Below, piece after piece: positions 1 through 11,749 of a stretch of DNA of 64,000 nt. The notes beneath the pieces were generated by a model. It was not told the origin of the DNA. It was given only the letters and a program-made list of their open reading frames with translations, and made no database searches. Each line of letters begins with the position of its first letter. The stretch's first letter is position 1. Both the position numbers and the translations under genes were made by a program. The DNA comes from Panopea generosa (taxonomy: Eukaryota > Mollusca > Bivalvia > Adapedonta > Hiatellidae): assembly GCA_029582155.1 (NCBI GenBank), contig CM055894.1:29988707-30052706 (forward strand), read 5' to 3'.

Positions 1-2270
1 CATCTAAATAATACAACAGAGTGTGATAATACATTATTCTGAAATTTTGTTCAATGAAAAGGGCAAATCATCCTCAATGCGTTTACAAATCAACAGAGAC
101 ACTGACCTACAACACAGTCTAGAAGGAATCAGGATAATAAAGCATAAACTTGCATCTGAACATTTGATGATTGATATTTATCAAAAAGGCTGATAAGATA
201 GAATATGATGCTTACTCAGAACACAACTCACTTAGATTTTAGAAAAAGCACATTATTTGACTAAACATGGGTTATGAAATGTACATGTTACATAACGTTC
301 CTCAATCCATGAAAAAATCCGGAAAATTTAAGCGTCTGTAACCTATAAGAATCTGTTCTCATTTATATCAAGTCAGAGGGTAAAGTTTACGTTTGTGCAA
401 TAAACATTAATTTAACTTTTGACACGCATTGACATAATGTTGACCTGAGTTAAACTATGGCATTCTCATACTGGCGTGCGGAGTTGTATATCCGTTTGTA
501 GGTTCAATCTAACTTGTTTTTAATAAATCAATGAGACAGTAAAACAGGGACAATCTTAACATTGCCATATAATCATATTTATAGATGTTCTTGTATACAT
601 TAGATTATGGTTTAGGAGATAAAGATTATTATAACGATATTGATGTACATGTTATTCAGAAGACATTAATAATAGTGTGTAAAAGTTCACACTATTCAGT
701 TATTGTTATTGTTTTTCAGCTTAAGTCAGTGACGCAGTCGCCTTATAGAAGACCCCGTTTAAAATTACGACAACATCTTGACAAAATAAAAAAAGTATTT
801 GAATATGCATGTCACAAATTCTACAATGAATTTGCTTTGTTATAATTAGGATAATATTACTTGACGGTTTGCACAAGAGCTTTTACAAAGTTATTTAGTT
901 TATTTCGTATGAATTATGGGTTTCATCAGAAGCTCTTTCTATTTCATTACAATTGAGCGCTTGTGGAAATAACGTGGTATGAATATGCTACGGCTATGCT
1001 AATAGTCAGGGAATTTTGAAAAGTAGTGGAACTCGTCACCAATATCGGAGTAACAATGTGTACACCACCTAAGGCTATCATCAACATTAGTATATCTTCC
1101 TGTTTCAATAGTTTGTCGACGCAAAATTGAATAAATGTAAGTACATTGGTAACTTTATGTAATTTTTAATCAAATTATTATCTTAAAATAAATTGTATGT
1201 TTACAGTTTGATAACTTGAAAACATTGGTCTAGCCAAGTGTGCTTAATAGTAAGTTGGATATTTTTATTGATGACAGATTTAAGACGTTTTAACCTTTTG
1301 TATTCGAGTTTTCAGTGTTATCCATTGCCTTTTAACATAATTGTATAACTTATGTTTGATTGTTCGTCAAGCATTGAAATATTCCATTGTATAATGCTTC
1401 TTTGTATTATTAGCGGTATTGGTATCTTCCGAGTTCTGCATGCACGAAGATGATATTGTTTACTGTTTTTATTTGTTTTCATTTTGAACATGACGGTTTT
1501 TACGCGATCAAACATGCTTAGATTTTCGTATCCCTAAACCCCGGAATTGAATGGAATTGAAAAAATGGTATTGTCAAATAATTTAGTTGCAGATCTTTGT
1601 GAAGGTCTAAATTATATATTCGTATATAGAGTAAAACATTCCTTTCAGCCATGTTATAATAGTAGTATTTAAATAATACATGAACTTAAAAATAAAGAGC
1701 CTTATATTTACTGGTGATTTCAATATTGTGTTGACCCAGATTGAATGATTCCTTGCGTCGAATACAACTAGAGGATAGAACGATGTATACACGAGTTATC
1801 ACGATACAAACACAGGGATTACATCGTATAATGATGCACATAATGAATACATGTAGAACGATCCACATATAAAGGATATATTGATGCACACAGGGGATAG
1901 AATAATGCACACACAAGGCATTATACGATGTTTCCGGTCCAAGATTGGAATAAATAGATGCAAAACAAATATTTATGACACTTATTCCAAGTCTTAAATA
2001 TACGTGAATGACATCGCATAAAACTACCAAAGACGTGTCTGTTTTTTTTGTTAATTCGAAAATAAATAGTATTGAGACTCATGAAATACAACACTTATAC
2101 ACTTCAATTAGTTTACATTCATTTTAAGCTTCACACTTCTCTTTGTTAAAATACAATTAATACATAATATAAGCTATCCGTACACTCTCTATATCGTGTG
2201 TAGTTGTACTTACATAATATTATAACAATAATAATCATATAGAGTATGAACTAGTACGCATCATACTTAC
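1..2270. other. No gene recognised; flank/intron 3' of the Ig exons
   Basis: AT-rich sequence with only short, unremarkable open frames. The Ig gene on the minus strand should continue here, because the exon ending at 2271 has a good donor, but I could not identify the next exon, a transmembrane segment or a convincing polyadenylation site. Around 1780-1930 short motifs of the type GATGCACACA and ACACAGGG recur every 30-60 bases, like a very degenerate minisatellite. Confidence 0.5.
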
Positions 2271-2552
2271 ATATAACATTAACAACGACGTCCTTAGTCC
2301 CTGTGGACCCAGGTCGACCAGTCCTATCGGGGTTATTGGCTGTACATCTATAAATATCTGCCTCAGAACTTTGAAGTGTTCCTAGGGTCAGTGTACCGTC
2401 AGTACCTATCTGTGAAGATTGACGAAGTCTCGTCCACGTGTATGCACAACTCGGGTAACAATCAGCAGTACATCTGATGGGATCTAGTGTTGTTCCTTCT
2501 TCTTCTTCATACACAGAGGCTACAGGGGTAAACTGAATGTTGTCAGGGCCAT
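2271..2552 (-). CDS. Internal exon encoding an Ig-like domain
   Basis: This minus-strand exon of 282 bp (94 codons, phase 1-1) encodes one immunoglobulin-like domain. The acceptor is TTTTTCAG just before 2552 and the donor is GTAAGT at 2270-2265. The translation has the Ig hallmarks in order: a B-strand Cys in RCTAD, a Trp in YTWTR, then the F-strand motif EADIYRCTA. Two further Cys lie between the B-strand Cys and the Trp (CYPSC). Joined to the exon at 5889, the boundary codon becomes Tyr and gives VYYGPD, a typical linker between tandem Ig domains. The last codon is split after its first base, so at least one more exon follows toward lower coordinates. By family, such proteins are usually secreted or membrane-anchored adhesion or recognition molecules. 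I cannot name the orthologue. Confidence 0.82.
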
Positions 2553-2935
2553 CTGAAAAATAAACAAATAACTATATGTACAGTACGGGCAGCAATCAGC
2601 AATACAGATGACGGTATCGTGTTGTTCCTTCTTCATACACAGTGTCTACAGGGTTAAACTGAATGTTGTCAGAGCCGTCTGAATGATAAAAAAATAACTG
2701 TATGTACAGCACGGGCAGCAATCAGCAGTACAGATGACGGTATCAAGTTGTTCCTTCTTCTTCATACACAGTGTCTACAGGGGTAAACTGAATGTTGTCA
2801 GGGCCGTCTGAAAGATAAACAAATAGATGTATGTGCAGAACGCATAGCCATCAGCTTTTCTGATAGAAACAGTTCTTTCTTCTAAACGACAGATACAGGG
2901 GAAATGGAATGTTGTCAGGTCCATTGTTTGTGTAC
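2455..2935. repeat. ~127-bp tandem repeats derived from the exon's 5' boundary
   Basis: The first ~90 bp of the Ig exon plus its acceptor and ~35 bp of intron recur upstream. The exon-start block GGCC(A/G)TCTG lies at about 2545 in the real exon, at 2672 and 2801 in copies, and a decayed fourth copy ends near 2930. The period is 127-129 bp. The copies keep a YAG acceptor-like sequence and the beginning of the Ig coding frame but lack the rest of the domain. They look like a local tandem duplication that captured an intron-exon junction. Confidence 0.8.
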
Positions 2936-3569
2936 GATTTAAAGAAAATAATGTAACAAGTCAAGTCACGGTATCTTGTCTACAAATTTGTAAACGGAAT
3001 AATTGAAAATAGGTAACCAGTTGTCTTCAATGCTATAATTTATCTGGGCTATTTGTACAAAGCACGTTTATTCATTACCGGCAACATATTGACTCTGGGT
3101 CCGATGCTCTATCGGCCGACCATTCGTTACATATGTTGCATGTTATGATGCATGTTTAAATTACAACTGTATTTCTGTTTGAGTGGTACGCGATTAGTTA
3201 TATATAAAACTTAGACATAGCATTTTGGCGGAATGAATAAGTTCTACAGAAGTATCCGGGTTTTTTTAAAATTATATCTTGATTTTGAGCCATTAATTCG
3301 ATATATATTAGTTCTTACAGAGACATTTAATTAAACATAACACTCTAAATGTATTTAAACATTTGTATTTTTTAAAAAATGGTATTAATTCCCAATGTAT
3401 TGAATTAAACTGAATGCAAAAGCAAGACAAATACGCGCTTAATACATTGAAGTCACATTTTAAAAGAGCATAAATCGTGTTCTGGTATACAATCTTATTA
3501 GAAAGAGAAACAAAATTTGCCACTTATTAAGGTGACATCTATTAATACTACTATTATATAAACAAGAGA

Positions 3570-4037
3570 CTAATGAGCCATAACGGTCACTTGATTATCA
3601 AAAAAACATTCACATTAGTATAGTTAGTCATAAGAAATAAGTTTTTTTGTCAATTCTCTTATATAAACTTAATAAAGTAGTCCCCACCCTAAGGCCAAAC
3701 CGTGAGGCATGAAATCCCCAAATTATATTAAGGACCCATAGTCATCAATAATCATGGTCATAATTTTTTCCTGAATGCCTCTATAATAATAAGAAGAGTA
3801 TTAAAGTTTATCTTGAATTTGACTCTTTGGGCTCCACGCCAAGGTCCGATTGGGTTGTGGACTATGCAATTCACAATTTTGATTCACCTGTAGGTACCAA
3901 AACATTAATATCGATTGCTCTGACGGTTTTTGAGAAAAAGTCGGAAATACCAATTGTTTACGAACGGACGACGGACGACGACGGACAAAATGCGATCGCT
4001 AAAGGTCCCTTGAGATAAAGTCTCAGTTGACCTAAAA
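3570..4037. repeat. Dispersed repeat with GGTCACTTGAG-type hairpin end
   Basis: One end begins near ACGGTCACTTGATTATC (about 3585). The other ends in an imperfect hairpin, GGTCCCTTGAGA and TCTCAGTTGACC, at about 4004-4033. The stretch between includes GACGGACGACGACGG, a CpG-rich motif of a style I associate with bivalve dispersed repeats. No transposase is encoded, so it is best described as a MITE-like or otherwise non-autonomous repeat. The assignment to a mollusc family is from general knowledge, not from an alignment. Confidence 0.5.
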
Positions 4038-4039
4038 AT

Positions 4040-4290
4040 AATGATAATATGGAAAGGATCATAATAATAATGATGATTGTGATGATGTTGCTGATGCTGC
4101 TTATGTTAATAATGATGATGATGGTAATGATGATGATAACGACTACAATACTACTACTACTAATAATAATAATAATAATTATATAAAAGATATTAATAAT
4201 AATAATATCAAAATAATTTAAATAATAATAATGATAATAATAAAATAATTTTATAATAAATTTAATAATAAATGGTAGTTCTAGATAAAA
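4040..4290. repeat. AT-rich trinucleotide low-complexity tract
   Basis: Dominated by ATG/ATA/TAA trinucleotide runs. It produces a spurious minus-strand Ile-rich open frame. Confidence 0.8.
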
Positions 4291-5190
4291 TATTATATAT
4301 GTGTATATATAATGGAAGACCACACAACTTTATAGTTATACAGTTTAATTTTTTAACGTTTAGTCGACATCATGCTGTGGTGTTGAAGCTTTATTTTATG
4401 TGTTAGAGACTGGGTGACCTATGTAGGCCATTGTAAAACCTGGTAGACTAGCTTATTTAAATATTTGGTAAACGTTTTATTATATAGAATGGTGCATGAT
4501 GTACCGTTTGTAAAGTAACTGACCCAAAGGGGTTCGCGAAAAAATGTTTGATAGTTAAGGAGAATATTCGGCATTATAAATGAGATATCATTTTTATTTC
4601 ATCGAGTGAACAATAAACTGATGTGATCGCGAGTGTCGCAATCGCAAGTTAACATGTCGAAAACAATGGTCAAGAGAGAAATGTTCTCTATACTTTACTG
4701 AAAGCAACCAATTTTATTTTTATTTTGATCTTGAATTAAAGAAATTTCTAATTTTAGTAATTTTGAAAGCGAACACACAAAATAAACGTAAAATGTATGT
4801 TGTACAGATGTTTGATAAGCAGGACTATCGACATATTGAATAACCCTTTCATTTTAGACACTGATTATTGCCCTTTCAAGATATTCATGAAATACAAAAT
4901 GTTACTAGGTTGGTCCTTCTTACGCACCCTTAAAAAATTGCAATAAAAAACACAAATAAAATATTAAAACTAACCCTTTTTAATGTTCCAACTGCCAGTA
5001 AATATTTCGGACACCTCAGTGCTCCAGTGTCATTCAAAACATAATACAGCAAATCAACACTCCGATGCACTGACATTTAAAAAATCAGCTTCAAAATATT
5101 TCACAAAAGACACGTAACCATGGCATGAGAGATATAATTAAATAATTACAATTAAATACACGCACACATTACTGAATTATCGCCCTCTCG

Positions 5191-5291
<101 letters not shown>

Positions 5292-5607
5292 AAGAGTATA
5301 GAGACGCAAAAATATCCGTAGCTAGATTTCGGCTTATGTCTTCATCGAAGGAAGTTTACAATACAAAAGACCCAAACAATTCTGTATCTATGCAAAACGC
5401 ATATCAATGAAACATAACGCATTACTTCTATGTACAGTGTAAACATAAACTTATTAATTAAGTAAGCTTTATGAAAAATTAATATTTGAAATAAGTGTGA
5501 ACAGCATGAAGCTAGTGTGCGAAAATACAATATTGTACAATCTAACAAGGTAGCGAAATAATGCGGATACAAATATAATAGCAGAAAGTGTTGAAGATCC
5601 CGCTTTC

Positions 5608-5613
5608 TCTCTG

Positions 5614-5653
<40 letters not shown>

Positions 5654-5660
5654 AGAGAGA
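5608..5660. repeat. Microsatellite (TG)n with flanking GA/CT tracts
   Basis: CTTTCTCTCTG, then about 18 TG units, then GAGAGAGAG. Read on the minus strand it resembles the (CA)n(GA)n tract at 5192, so the two could pair as an imperfect inverted repeat. Confidence 0.92.
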
Positions 5661-5888
5661 GTGCGGGAGTTCAACACTTGATATTGGGTTGAAGATTCAG
5701 AGCTCCTGAAAGGTGGTTTATTATATGTACGATTCTCCCTAATCATACATGTATATATACGACTATGATTTATTTGTTTTACGTAGTATTGTAAAATGTA
5801 CCTGTGTTTCAAATGAAAACTATCATAGCTTAATACAGATATAGAACTATGAACACATTAAATATATTGTATAATAATTGTGACTTAC

Positions 5889-6203
5889 AATATACAGCAA
5901 ACGACTTTTGACTACTACTCGCTGATGTCAGACCTCCAGTAACGTCCTCTGTAGCCGTACATGCGAACTGTTTGTTGGCATCTCTAGATACAACAGAAGA
6001 AACCGTCACTTGGTTCCTATTGTAAGTGTAGGTATATCTGCTGTTTGCAGGATTGGATGCTCCATCTATCTTCCAGGAATACGTCATAGCGAGTCCATGT
6101 CCAGTGGGTGATGTTGTAGATGTACTACGGCTACATGTTAGAGTTACGTCCCCTCCTACATCCGGATTTTGGCTTATGCTTACAGCGGGGGTAGTGGGGG
6201 TAC
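5889..6203 (-). CDS. Internal exon encoding a C2/I-type Ig-like domain
   Basis: This minus-strand exon of 315 bp (105 codons, phase 1-1) encodes a complete Ig-like domain. The acceptor is TTCTACAG before 6203 and the donor is GTAAGT at 5888-5883. The protein reads through TTPAVSISQNPDVGGDVTLTC (given in part), then a Trp in TYSWKIDG, then QFACTAT, which gives the Cys...Trp...Cys pattern of an Ig fold. The N-terminal side is Pro/Thr-rich, as in linkers between Ig domains. Its first codon is completed by the terminal G of the exon at 6452, and its last split codon by the exon at 2552, both in frame. The three exons therefore belong to one transcript. The product is inferred to be a multi-Ig cell-surface or secreted protein. 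Confidence 0.82.
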
Positions 6204-6451
6204 CTGTAGAAGATGACCAGAATACTTATAACGTTTGAATGGCACTTACTGGTCTCTAAACAGTCCTTAGCTGAATATGTAATTATGTACTACGCTATTT
6301 AGTTGCCATAGAACACGCTAACAGACTGTCTTATATCAAATATGTAATATATTTCAGAGTGTGCTTTTATCTATATTCAAAATGCAGTCGCATTGATATT
6401 TATATGTTTATATATGTCAATATCAATAGTGGGCAACTCATTTAAACCTAC

Positions 6452-6775
6452 CTAGTATGTAAAGTGTAACACATTGTTCAGGTATAGCAACTCCTTGTGT
6501 TGTCCTTATACTAAATTGTCCTGCTTTACTCTGTGGTATGTTTCTGTATGTAAACTTTATATCTCCTCTGTCGGCATTTCCTGTAAAGGTTACTCCCAAT
6601 ACTGCAACTGTCGCTGTTCCACTTTGGTACCTTACTTGTAGGATGGCAGTGTCATCATTATCAAAAACTCTGTATGTTGACGTGTGGCTTCCTGCAGGAG
6701 GTGTAGTTACACTGAACTATACTGTTACATCTGTGTTTACACGGCTGTAGAGCGGATCAAGGGGAACACCACAAC
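6452..6775 (-). CDS. Ig-like (V-type-like) domain exon with in-frame stop
   Basis: This minus-strand exon of 324 bp (108 codons, phase 1-1) has acceptor TTTAACTGCAG before 6775 and donor GTAGGT after 6452. The translation starts with CGVPLDPLYSR and ends with EQCVTLYILG. The middle has the beta-strand pattern of an Ig-like domain, including TAILQVRYQSG and GDIKFTYRNIPQSKAGQFSI. The two Cys near the ends suggest a disulfide outside the classic B-F pair. Codon 19 of the exon is UAG (minus strand 6719-6717), which interrupts an otherwise open 108-codon frame. No alternative acceptor just downstream restores phase 1. This could be a pseudogene, a null allele or a base-call error. It is the most 5' exon I can see. 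Any signal-peptide exon should lie at higher coordinates. Confidence 0.68.
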
Positions 6776-7149
6776 CTGCAGTTAAAGTGCGACCAAATAA
6801 CAATTAATTTATTTAAATGGATCAACTTAAATATAAATTAAGGTAACATAATCATTATTTAGTATTGAGAAATCAGTCCAAATGTTGTACCGAAATGTAT
6901 CAAAATAAACATGCTCTTAAAGTTTTAAATTGTATGCTGAAATCTCAGGTCTTAAGGTAAATGTTGAAAAACTAGAATTATAAGGTTTGGGGAAAAGGAA
7001 AGTTCAGATGTAAAATTATGTACGGAAAAAATAACTAAATTGTGATCAGGGAGATTTTATAGTCGTTGAAATTACTGTGTCTACTTATTTAGACAGTATG
7101 ATCAAATTAAATTATGAAAAGAAAATTAATGAAATTAAATTATTCTTAC
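6776..7149. other. Ig gene intron, nothing recognised
   Basis: Upstream intron or flank of the Ig gene, AT-rich, without a recognisable exon or repeat family. Confidence 0.5.
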
Positions 7150-7815
7150 GTTCATGGGCCAAAAGAATACTCACTCCTTTTGGAAAGATAAAGGTTTTCT
7201 TCATTACCATCTCCGCCTGAAGATCAAGTTCATCTGTTACAAACTATGTGTTTTAGTTTTCTATGGAACAATTACCCAGACAAAATAAAAATAAATGTTG
7301 TTACTCAAAGGTACTAATATAGGGAACTTAGAATGATTAATATTAAACAGTTTATATGTTCTTTGAAACTAACTTGGATAAGACTACTTTTATTTGATGA
7401 AAAAAATGTATGAAAATCCATGAACAAATGTATCCCTTTACTACAAAGATGTTAACTTTTGGTAATGATTTTATGAACAAAAATTTACATAAACTAGGCA
7501 ATCTGTTCTGGAAAGATGTTTAAGAGAGTAACAATTTATTATTATCTGCTACAAAACCATTATCATGGAAACAATGTTGAATTCAACCTCTATGGTACAA
7601 CAAAAGACAGGAAGTGTTTTTGTTACAAAATATGGTATGATAAAGGCATAATAATTAATTATGATCAGATAAATGAAAACGGTAATCTTCTGCCCTTTAG
7701 ATCATTTAAAGAAAACGTTGCTGTTAATTCAAATTTGATAAAACATGAAGGCATGATTGCTGCAATACGTTCTTACTTTCAAACTATCAAGTTTACTCAC
7801 CTAGCAATAAAATAA
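7150..7815 (+). pseudogene. LINE (L1/Tx1-like) ORF2 C-terminal fragment
   Basis: The plus strand encodes, across several frames, a decayed C-terminal part of a non-LTR retrotransposon reverse transcriptase (thumb and connector region). Recognisable blocks in order are WAKRILTPFGKIK, SSLPSPPEDQVHLLQTMCFS followed by FLWNNYPDKIKINV, then LRMINIKQFICSLKLTWIR, then WYDKGIIINYDQINENGN. The last block sits in the longest intact frame, 7516-7815. These match the general pattern of L1/Tx1-like ORF2 proteins downstream of the catalytic palm, which is missing here. Frameshifts and stops show that it is dead. It is oriented opposite to the Ig gene and lies just 5' of the recognised exons. It belongs to the same general family as the fragment at 20.6 kb. 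Confidence 0.72.
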
Positions 7816-7939
7816 GAAAACCCTGTCAGCCCACTTATCTACAAGTGTTAAAGTACAAGACATAAACTGGCCACACGGCCGGCCAACAGTACACGTGGTT
7901 ACATTTTTCACAATTTGATTTGTTTCCGTTTTCAATGAA

Positions 7940-8690
7940 TTGATTTGAGTGAAATAGGCAAATACGCAGCTTATCTGGAGCACTGATTATTATTATATAC
8001 ATGGTTGATGATGTTCTTCACTTGACTCTTCGTAGAATAGGAGAGCTGTGGTACTAGCCCCGGCGTCGGCGTTGGGTTTTCCGGTTAAAGTTTTTTTCAG
8101 GTAAAGTATCTATGCAACCACTCATTTGATATGAATGGAACTTCACATGTGTGTTCAGCATCAGCAATGGAACTTACATACATAAGAACCATAACTCTAG
8201 GTTGCATTTTGGCAAAGTTATGACCTTTCTTGGACTTAGTTTTTCAGGAGAGATTTTTTTAACAGGTAAAATATCTATGCAACCACTCATACGATATGAA
8301 TGAAATGTCACATATGTGTTCAGTATCATCTTTGAAACGCATATCGATAAGAACCATAACTCTGGGTTACATTTTTACAGACCTTTTTTTGGACTGAGCC
8401 AATTTGGTTAGAGATTTTAAGAGGTTAAAGTTTTTGATTTGGTTCTTATTTCATCATTCTATCAGTGGACAGGAATGAAACTTCACTTGTGTGTTCAACA
8501 TCCTCTAGGAAATTCATAGAGACAAAATCATAACTCTTGATTGCATTTCGGCAGAATTATTTCCCTTTTAGACTTAGAAATTTTGTTTTTAGCAGAATAA
8601 AGTTTGTAGTACAAGGCCTTGGTCTTAGATGTTTGACAAACAGGGTCAGTTTGTGGTCCTCTCTCAAAGTTGTTCGAAACCATGACACTG
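7940..8690. repeat. Dispersed repeat with ~170-bp internal repetition
   Basis: The block ATGCAACCACTCAT...GATATGAATG...CTTCACATGTGTGTTCA...ATAACTCT...TTGCATTT recurs at about 8107, 8274 and 8450. The flanks GCAAATACGCAGCTTAT (about 7955) and GATGTTTGACAAACA (about 8628) reappear at 13140 and 13562, so the whole segment has a second copy at 13.1-13.6 kb. No coding function is seen. Confidence 0.72.
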
Positions 8691-8733
8691 GGGACAAAAT
8701 TGGCACATCCTAAAGGGTTAATAATTATCATTA

Positions 8734-11700
8734 ATTAGCTCTACTTGCCAAAGGCCAGAAGTGCTTATGCGATTGCGCGTTGTCCGTCGTCCGCCGTCCG
8801 TCGTCTGTCGTCTGTTAGTTGCACTTTTTCTGAAACCACTCGGCCAATTAAACTGAAACTTCACATGAATATTTTTATTGCATAGAAGACTATACAGAAC
8901 ATTTGTTTTTCGATCTGAATTTCAAGATGGCCGCCGTTACTAAAAATTATCCTAGACTTAAAAAATCTTCTCTCATGGACGGCCTAACAGATTTTCAAAA
9001 TGTTTATGTAGTAATGATGACCAACTATAGTTTTGTTAGATTGTTCAAATGGTGTCCCTAGGTTTAAAAGGGACCCCGCCCCGAGGGTTCAATTAGGAGA
9101 CACATATCATTATAATATTATTTTTTTTTTAAAATGGAAATGACTTTAACTTTATCTTCACAGAAGCATTGTTTGGTGAAGAAGGTTCATATATGTAAAA
9201 ATGAATGGGTTCCACTGTCTTAAGCAGTCAGGAGAGGCCCAACAATGGTAAAAATTGGGAATTACAAAAACTGTTTTCTTAAGAACCGGTATGTCAGATT
9301 TGTTCTTATTTGTCATAAATTATCCCTATGTGTAGGGGGTTGACTGTAGATAAGAATTTAGGGGCTAAAATTTACAGGGGCACTATAAGGGAACTTAGAA
9401 TTTTACATAGGAATACTATGGGAAAACAGAAAATTCTCATTTTTTTTTCATTTATTTAAGCAAAATTATTCAATTTGAGTTCTGAAGTATCATCTAGTCA
9501 TAGGAATAAGATTTGGCTCAATAAAGAGAAGGTACCAGGGCGGGTCAAAAAAGGGTTAAAATAGAAAGTTTTCTTCTCAGCAACCGGTCGATCAAATTTG
9601 TTAATATTTGATATGGAGTATCCCAATGAGTATGGGTTTAAAGTTTGTACAAATCAAGGGTCTTGTATTTATAGGGCCCTGTAAGGGGACTTCGGGTTTT
9701 ATATAAGAATACTATTGGAAACGGAAATTTATCTTTTTTATCATTCATTTATGACTTTTTTTATTTAGTTTGAGTTTTGAACCAACTTCTAGTCATAACA
9801 CATATGATTTTGTTCGGTACGAAGGATTGACTTCTAAAAGGGGCCAGGTGGGGGTCACAAAATGATTAAAATTTAACATTGTCATAAATCTTATTTTTAA
9901 CAACCGGTCAGTCAAATTCGTTCATATTTTATATAAATTTTCCCTATGATTAAGAAATCTAAGTTTGTACAAATTAAGGGACTGGGATGTAAATAGGCCC
10001 TGTAAGGGGTCTTTGAGTTTTACATAGGAATACTACTCTAATTTTTTTGTCCATTTGGGTAAATATGTTGTTCAATTTGTGATCTAAAGCATTATCTAGT
10101 AACAATGAATTTGATTTTGTTCAATAAAAGGGAGTTGAATTTCCATAAGAGGCTAAGGGGTGGATGAGGCAATAAGGTTAAAACTGGAAATTTTCACAAA
10201 TTTCCTCTCAATAACCTTTCAGTCAAACTAGTTCATATTTGATATAATTTATCTTTACATCAACAAGGATTAAAGATTCTGCATACCAAGAGACTGAGAT
10301 ATATTGAGGCCCTGTAATGTGACTTTTACGGGAAAACTGATTTTTTTTTATTTTGCATCCATGTGTACAAAACAACTTCTTTTTGAATTTGAATAATTTC
10401 TGCTCATAACAAATCGCTAAGAGTGGCTGATCAAAATTCTGATACATTAAGGGACTGGGTTATATAAGGGTGTTGTACAGGAGACTTTTTTACAGATGAA
10501 TGGTATAGGAATTTAAAGTATTTAAAGGGCACCAGTAAATGTTGAGTTTGGGTTAAAGGATGCTGTACCATATTCAATCACGATAGGAAAGGCTGGAGCT
10601 CCAAAACACCTCCTTAATGTGATAGCTTGTAGTTGTGCTTCATACCCGCCTTGTCAATGTAGTTAAAATAGTTAAAAGCTTTTATGCACATTTTGTAAAT
10701 GTCGCGCCGACATGTGCAAGAATGAGTATACAGTAAGGTAAAGTGATATTATGAGTGATGATAACGCTGAAAGTGACAGGGTAAAAAATTTGAGTGTTAT
10801 ATAAATGGAAAATGTTATATCATTTGAACTGAAAATGGGTTAGACATTTTCAAAGAAATTTTAACGGATAGACCATCTAAATGTGAAAATAATCAAGTGC
10901 TCTAAAATGAGAAAAATGCTAATAATCCGAGACGACATGAAAACAATTAAATCTTTAAATACAATGATGTTGTTGCATTTTTATTATTGTGTGTGGATGA
11001 GTCATCATTTAATGACATTGCGTTTTTTTATCGAAGCCACTGTGTTTATTTAATCTAGTCATTGCTGAAATCTGTGTGCTATTTCCTATCTAGTTAATAC
11101 GTTCTCTGCAATTTAAACATTTTAATATACTCATTACAAATATAAGTGATTACAACATAATTAGAACAAGATATTTTATTTATTCTTTAATAAAAAGAAA
11201 ACCATACATTGCATTATGCTCTGCTTACTAGTCGTATTTCCATTTTGCTTTGTTAATTGATTTCTAATAACCCTTCAATTAAGCATATGTTTCTGGGATA
11301 AAATGAATAAATGAATAAAATAATATTAATGAAAATAACTACGACTGAACTTTCTGTTCATAGATTTCAAGTGCTTGCACATACTCATGCTAGTAGACAA
11401 TAAATGGCGGCCATTTTGAATTTCCTTAAATACAATAAATTCCCCAAAGATGACAAGGTGTCATACAGTGGATTCTCATTAAGTACATCATAAAGAACAG
11501 GAAACTGCAAAAAAACAACAACTTGTATCTACCCTATTGCAAGGTTCAGTTTCAGTTCTCCCGGACTATTTTCCTTTGCATAGCAATTAAGTTTTTGTTC
11601 AGTATGGGTGTGGAGGGTGTATTTATCCATAAGTTGTTAAGACGACTCCCAAAGAGGGTAAATATTGTGGAATTTCAAAAAGTGCTACGGCCAATATGAG

Positions 11701-11745
11701 TAAGTAGAGCGTCCTTAGGCCCTCTTGGGCCTCTTGTTTATTTAT
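8734..11745. mobile_element. ~3 kb non-autonomous element with inverted subterminal repeats
   Basis: The left end reads TTAGCTCTACTTGCCAAAGG and the right end GTAAGTAGAGCG followed by TTAGGCCCTCTTGGGCC. GCTCTACTTRC is shared in inverted orientation. A second inverted pair lies inside: TTCAAGATGGCCGCC near 8928 and GGCGGCCATTTTGAA near 11406. Between them are CpG-rich GTCCGTCGTCCG repeats, ~310-bp tandem units and no transposase. Related, more decayed pieces occur at 13.6-14.2, 16.0-19.3 and 58.9-59.4 kb. It is likely a non-autonomous DNA transposon of a mollusc family. The exact superfamily cannot be assigned from sequence inspection. Confidence 0.55.
9040..10460. repeat. ~310-bp tandem repeats inside the 3 kb element
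   Basis: Successive units carry AACCGGT-NNTCAAATTTGTT at 9284, 9582, 9902 and (as AACCTTT) 10213. Each is followed by a conserved order of blocks: TCCCTATG, GTTTGTACAAAT, GGCCCTGTAAGGGGAC, TTTTACATAGGAATACTA, GATTTTGTTCAATAAA and GGTTAAAAT. Spacing is 298, 320 and 311 bp. Single decayed units of the same kind occur at 15350-15400, 19160-19290 and 59040-59330. Confidence 0.78.
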
Positions 11746-11749
11746 TTTT

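Noticed and set aside
3958..4323. 121-codon Ile/Tyr-rich minus-strand frame
   Set aside because: Reads through an ATAATAATG low-complexity tract; no protein features.
7801..7983. 60-codon minus-strand frame with several Cys, possible upstream Ig-gene exon
   Set aside because: Half of it lies in the dispersed repeat shared with 13.1 kb and the rest shows no Ig or signal-peptide pattern.
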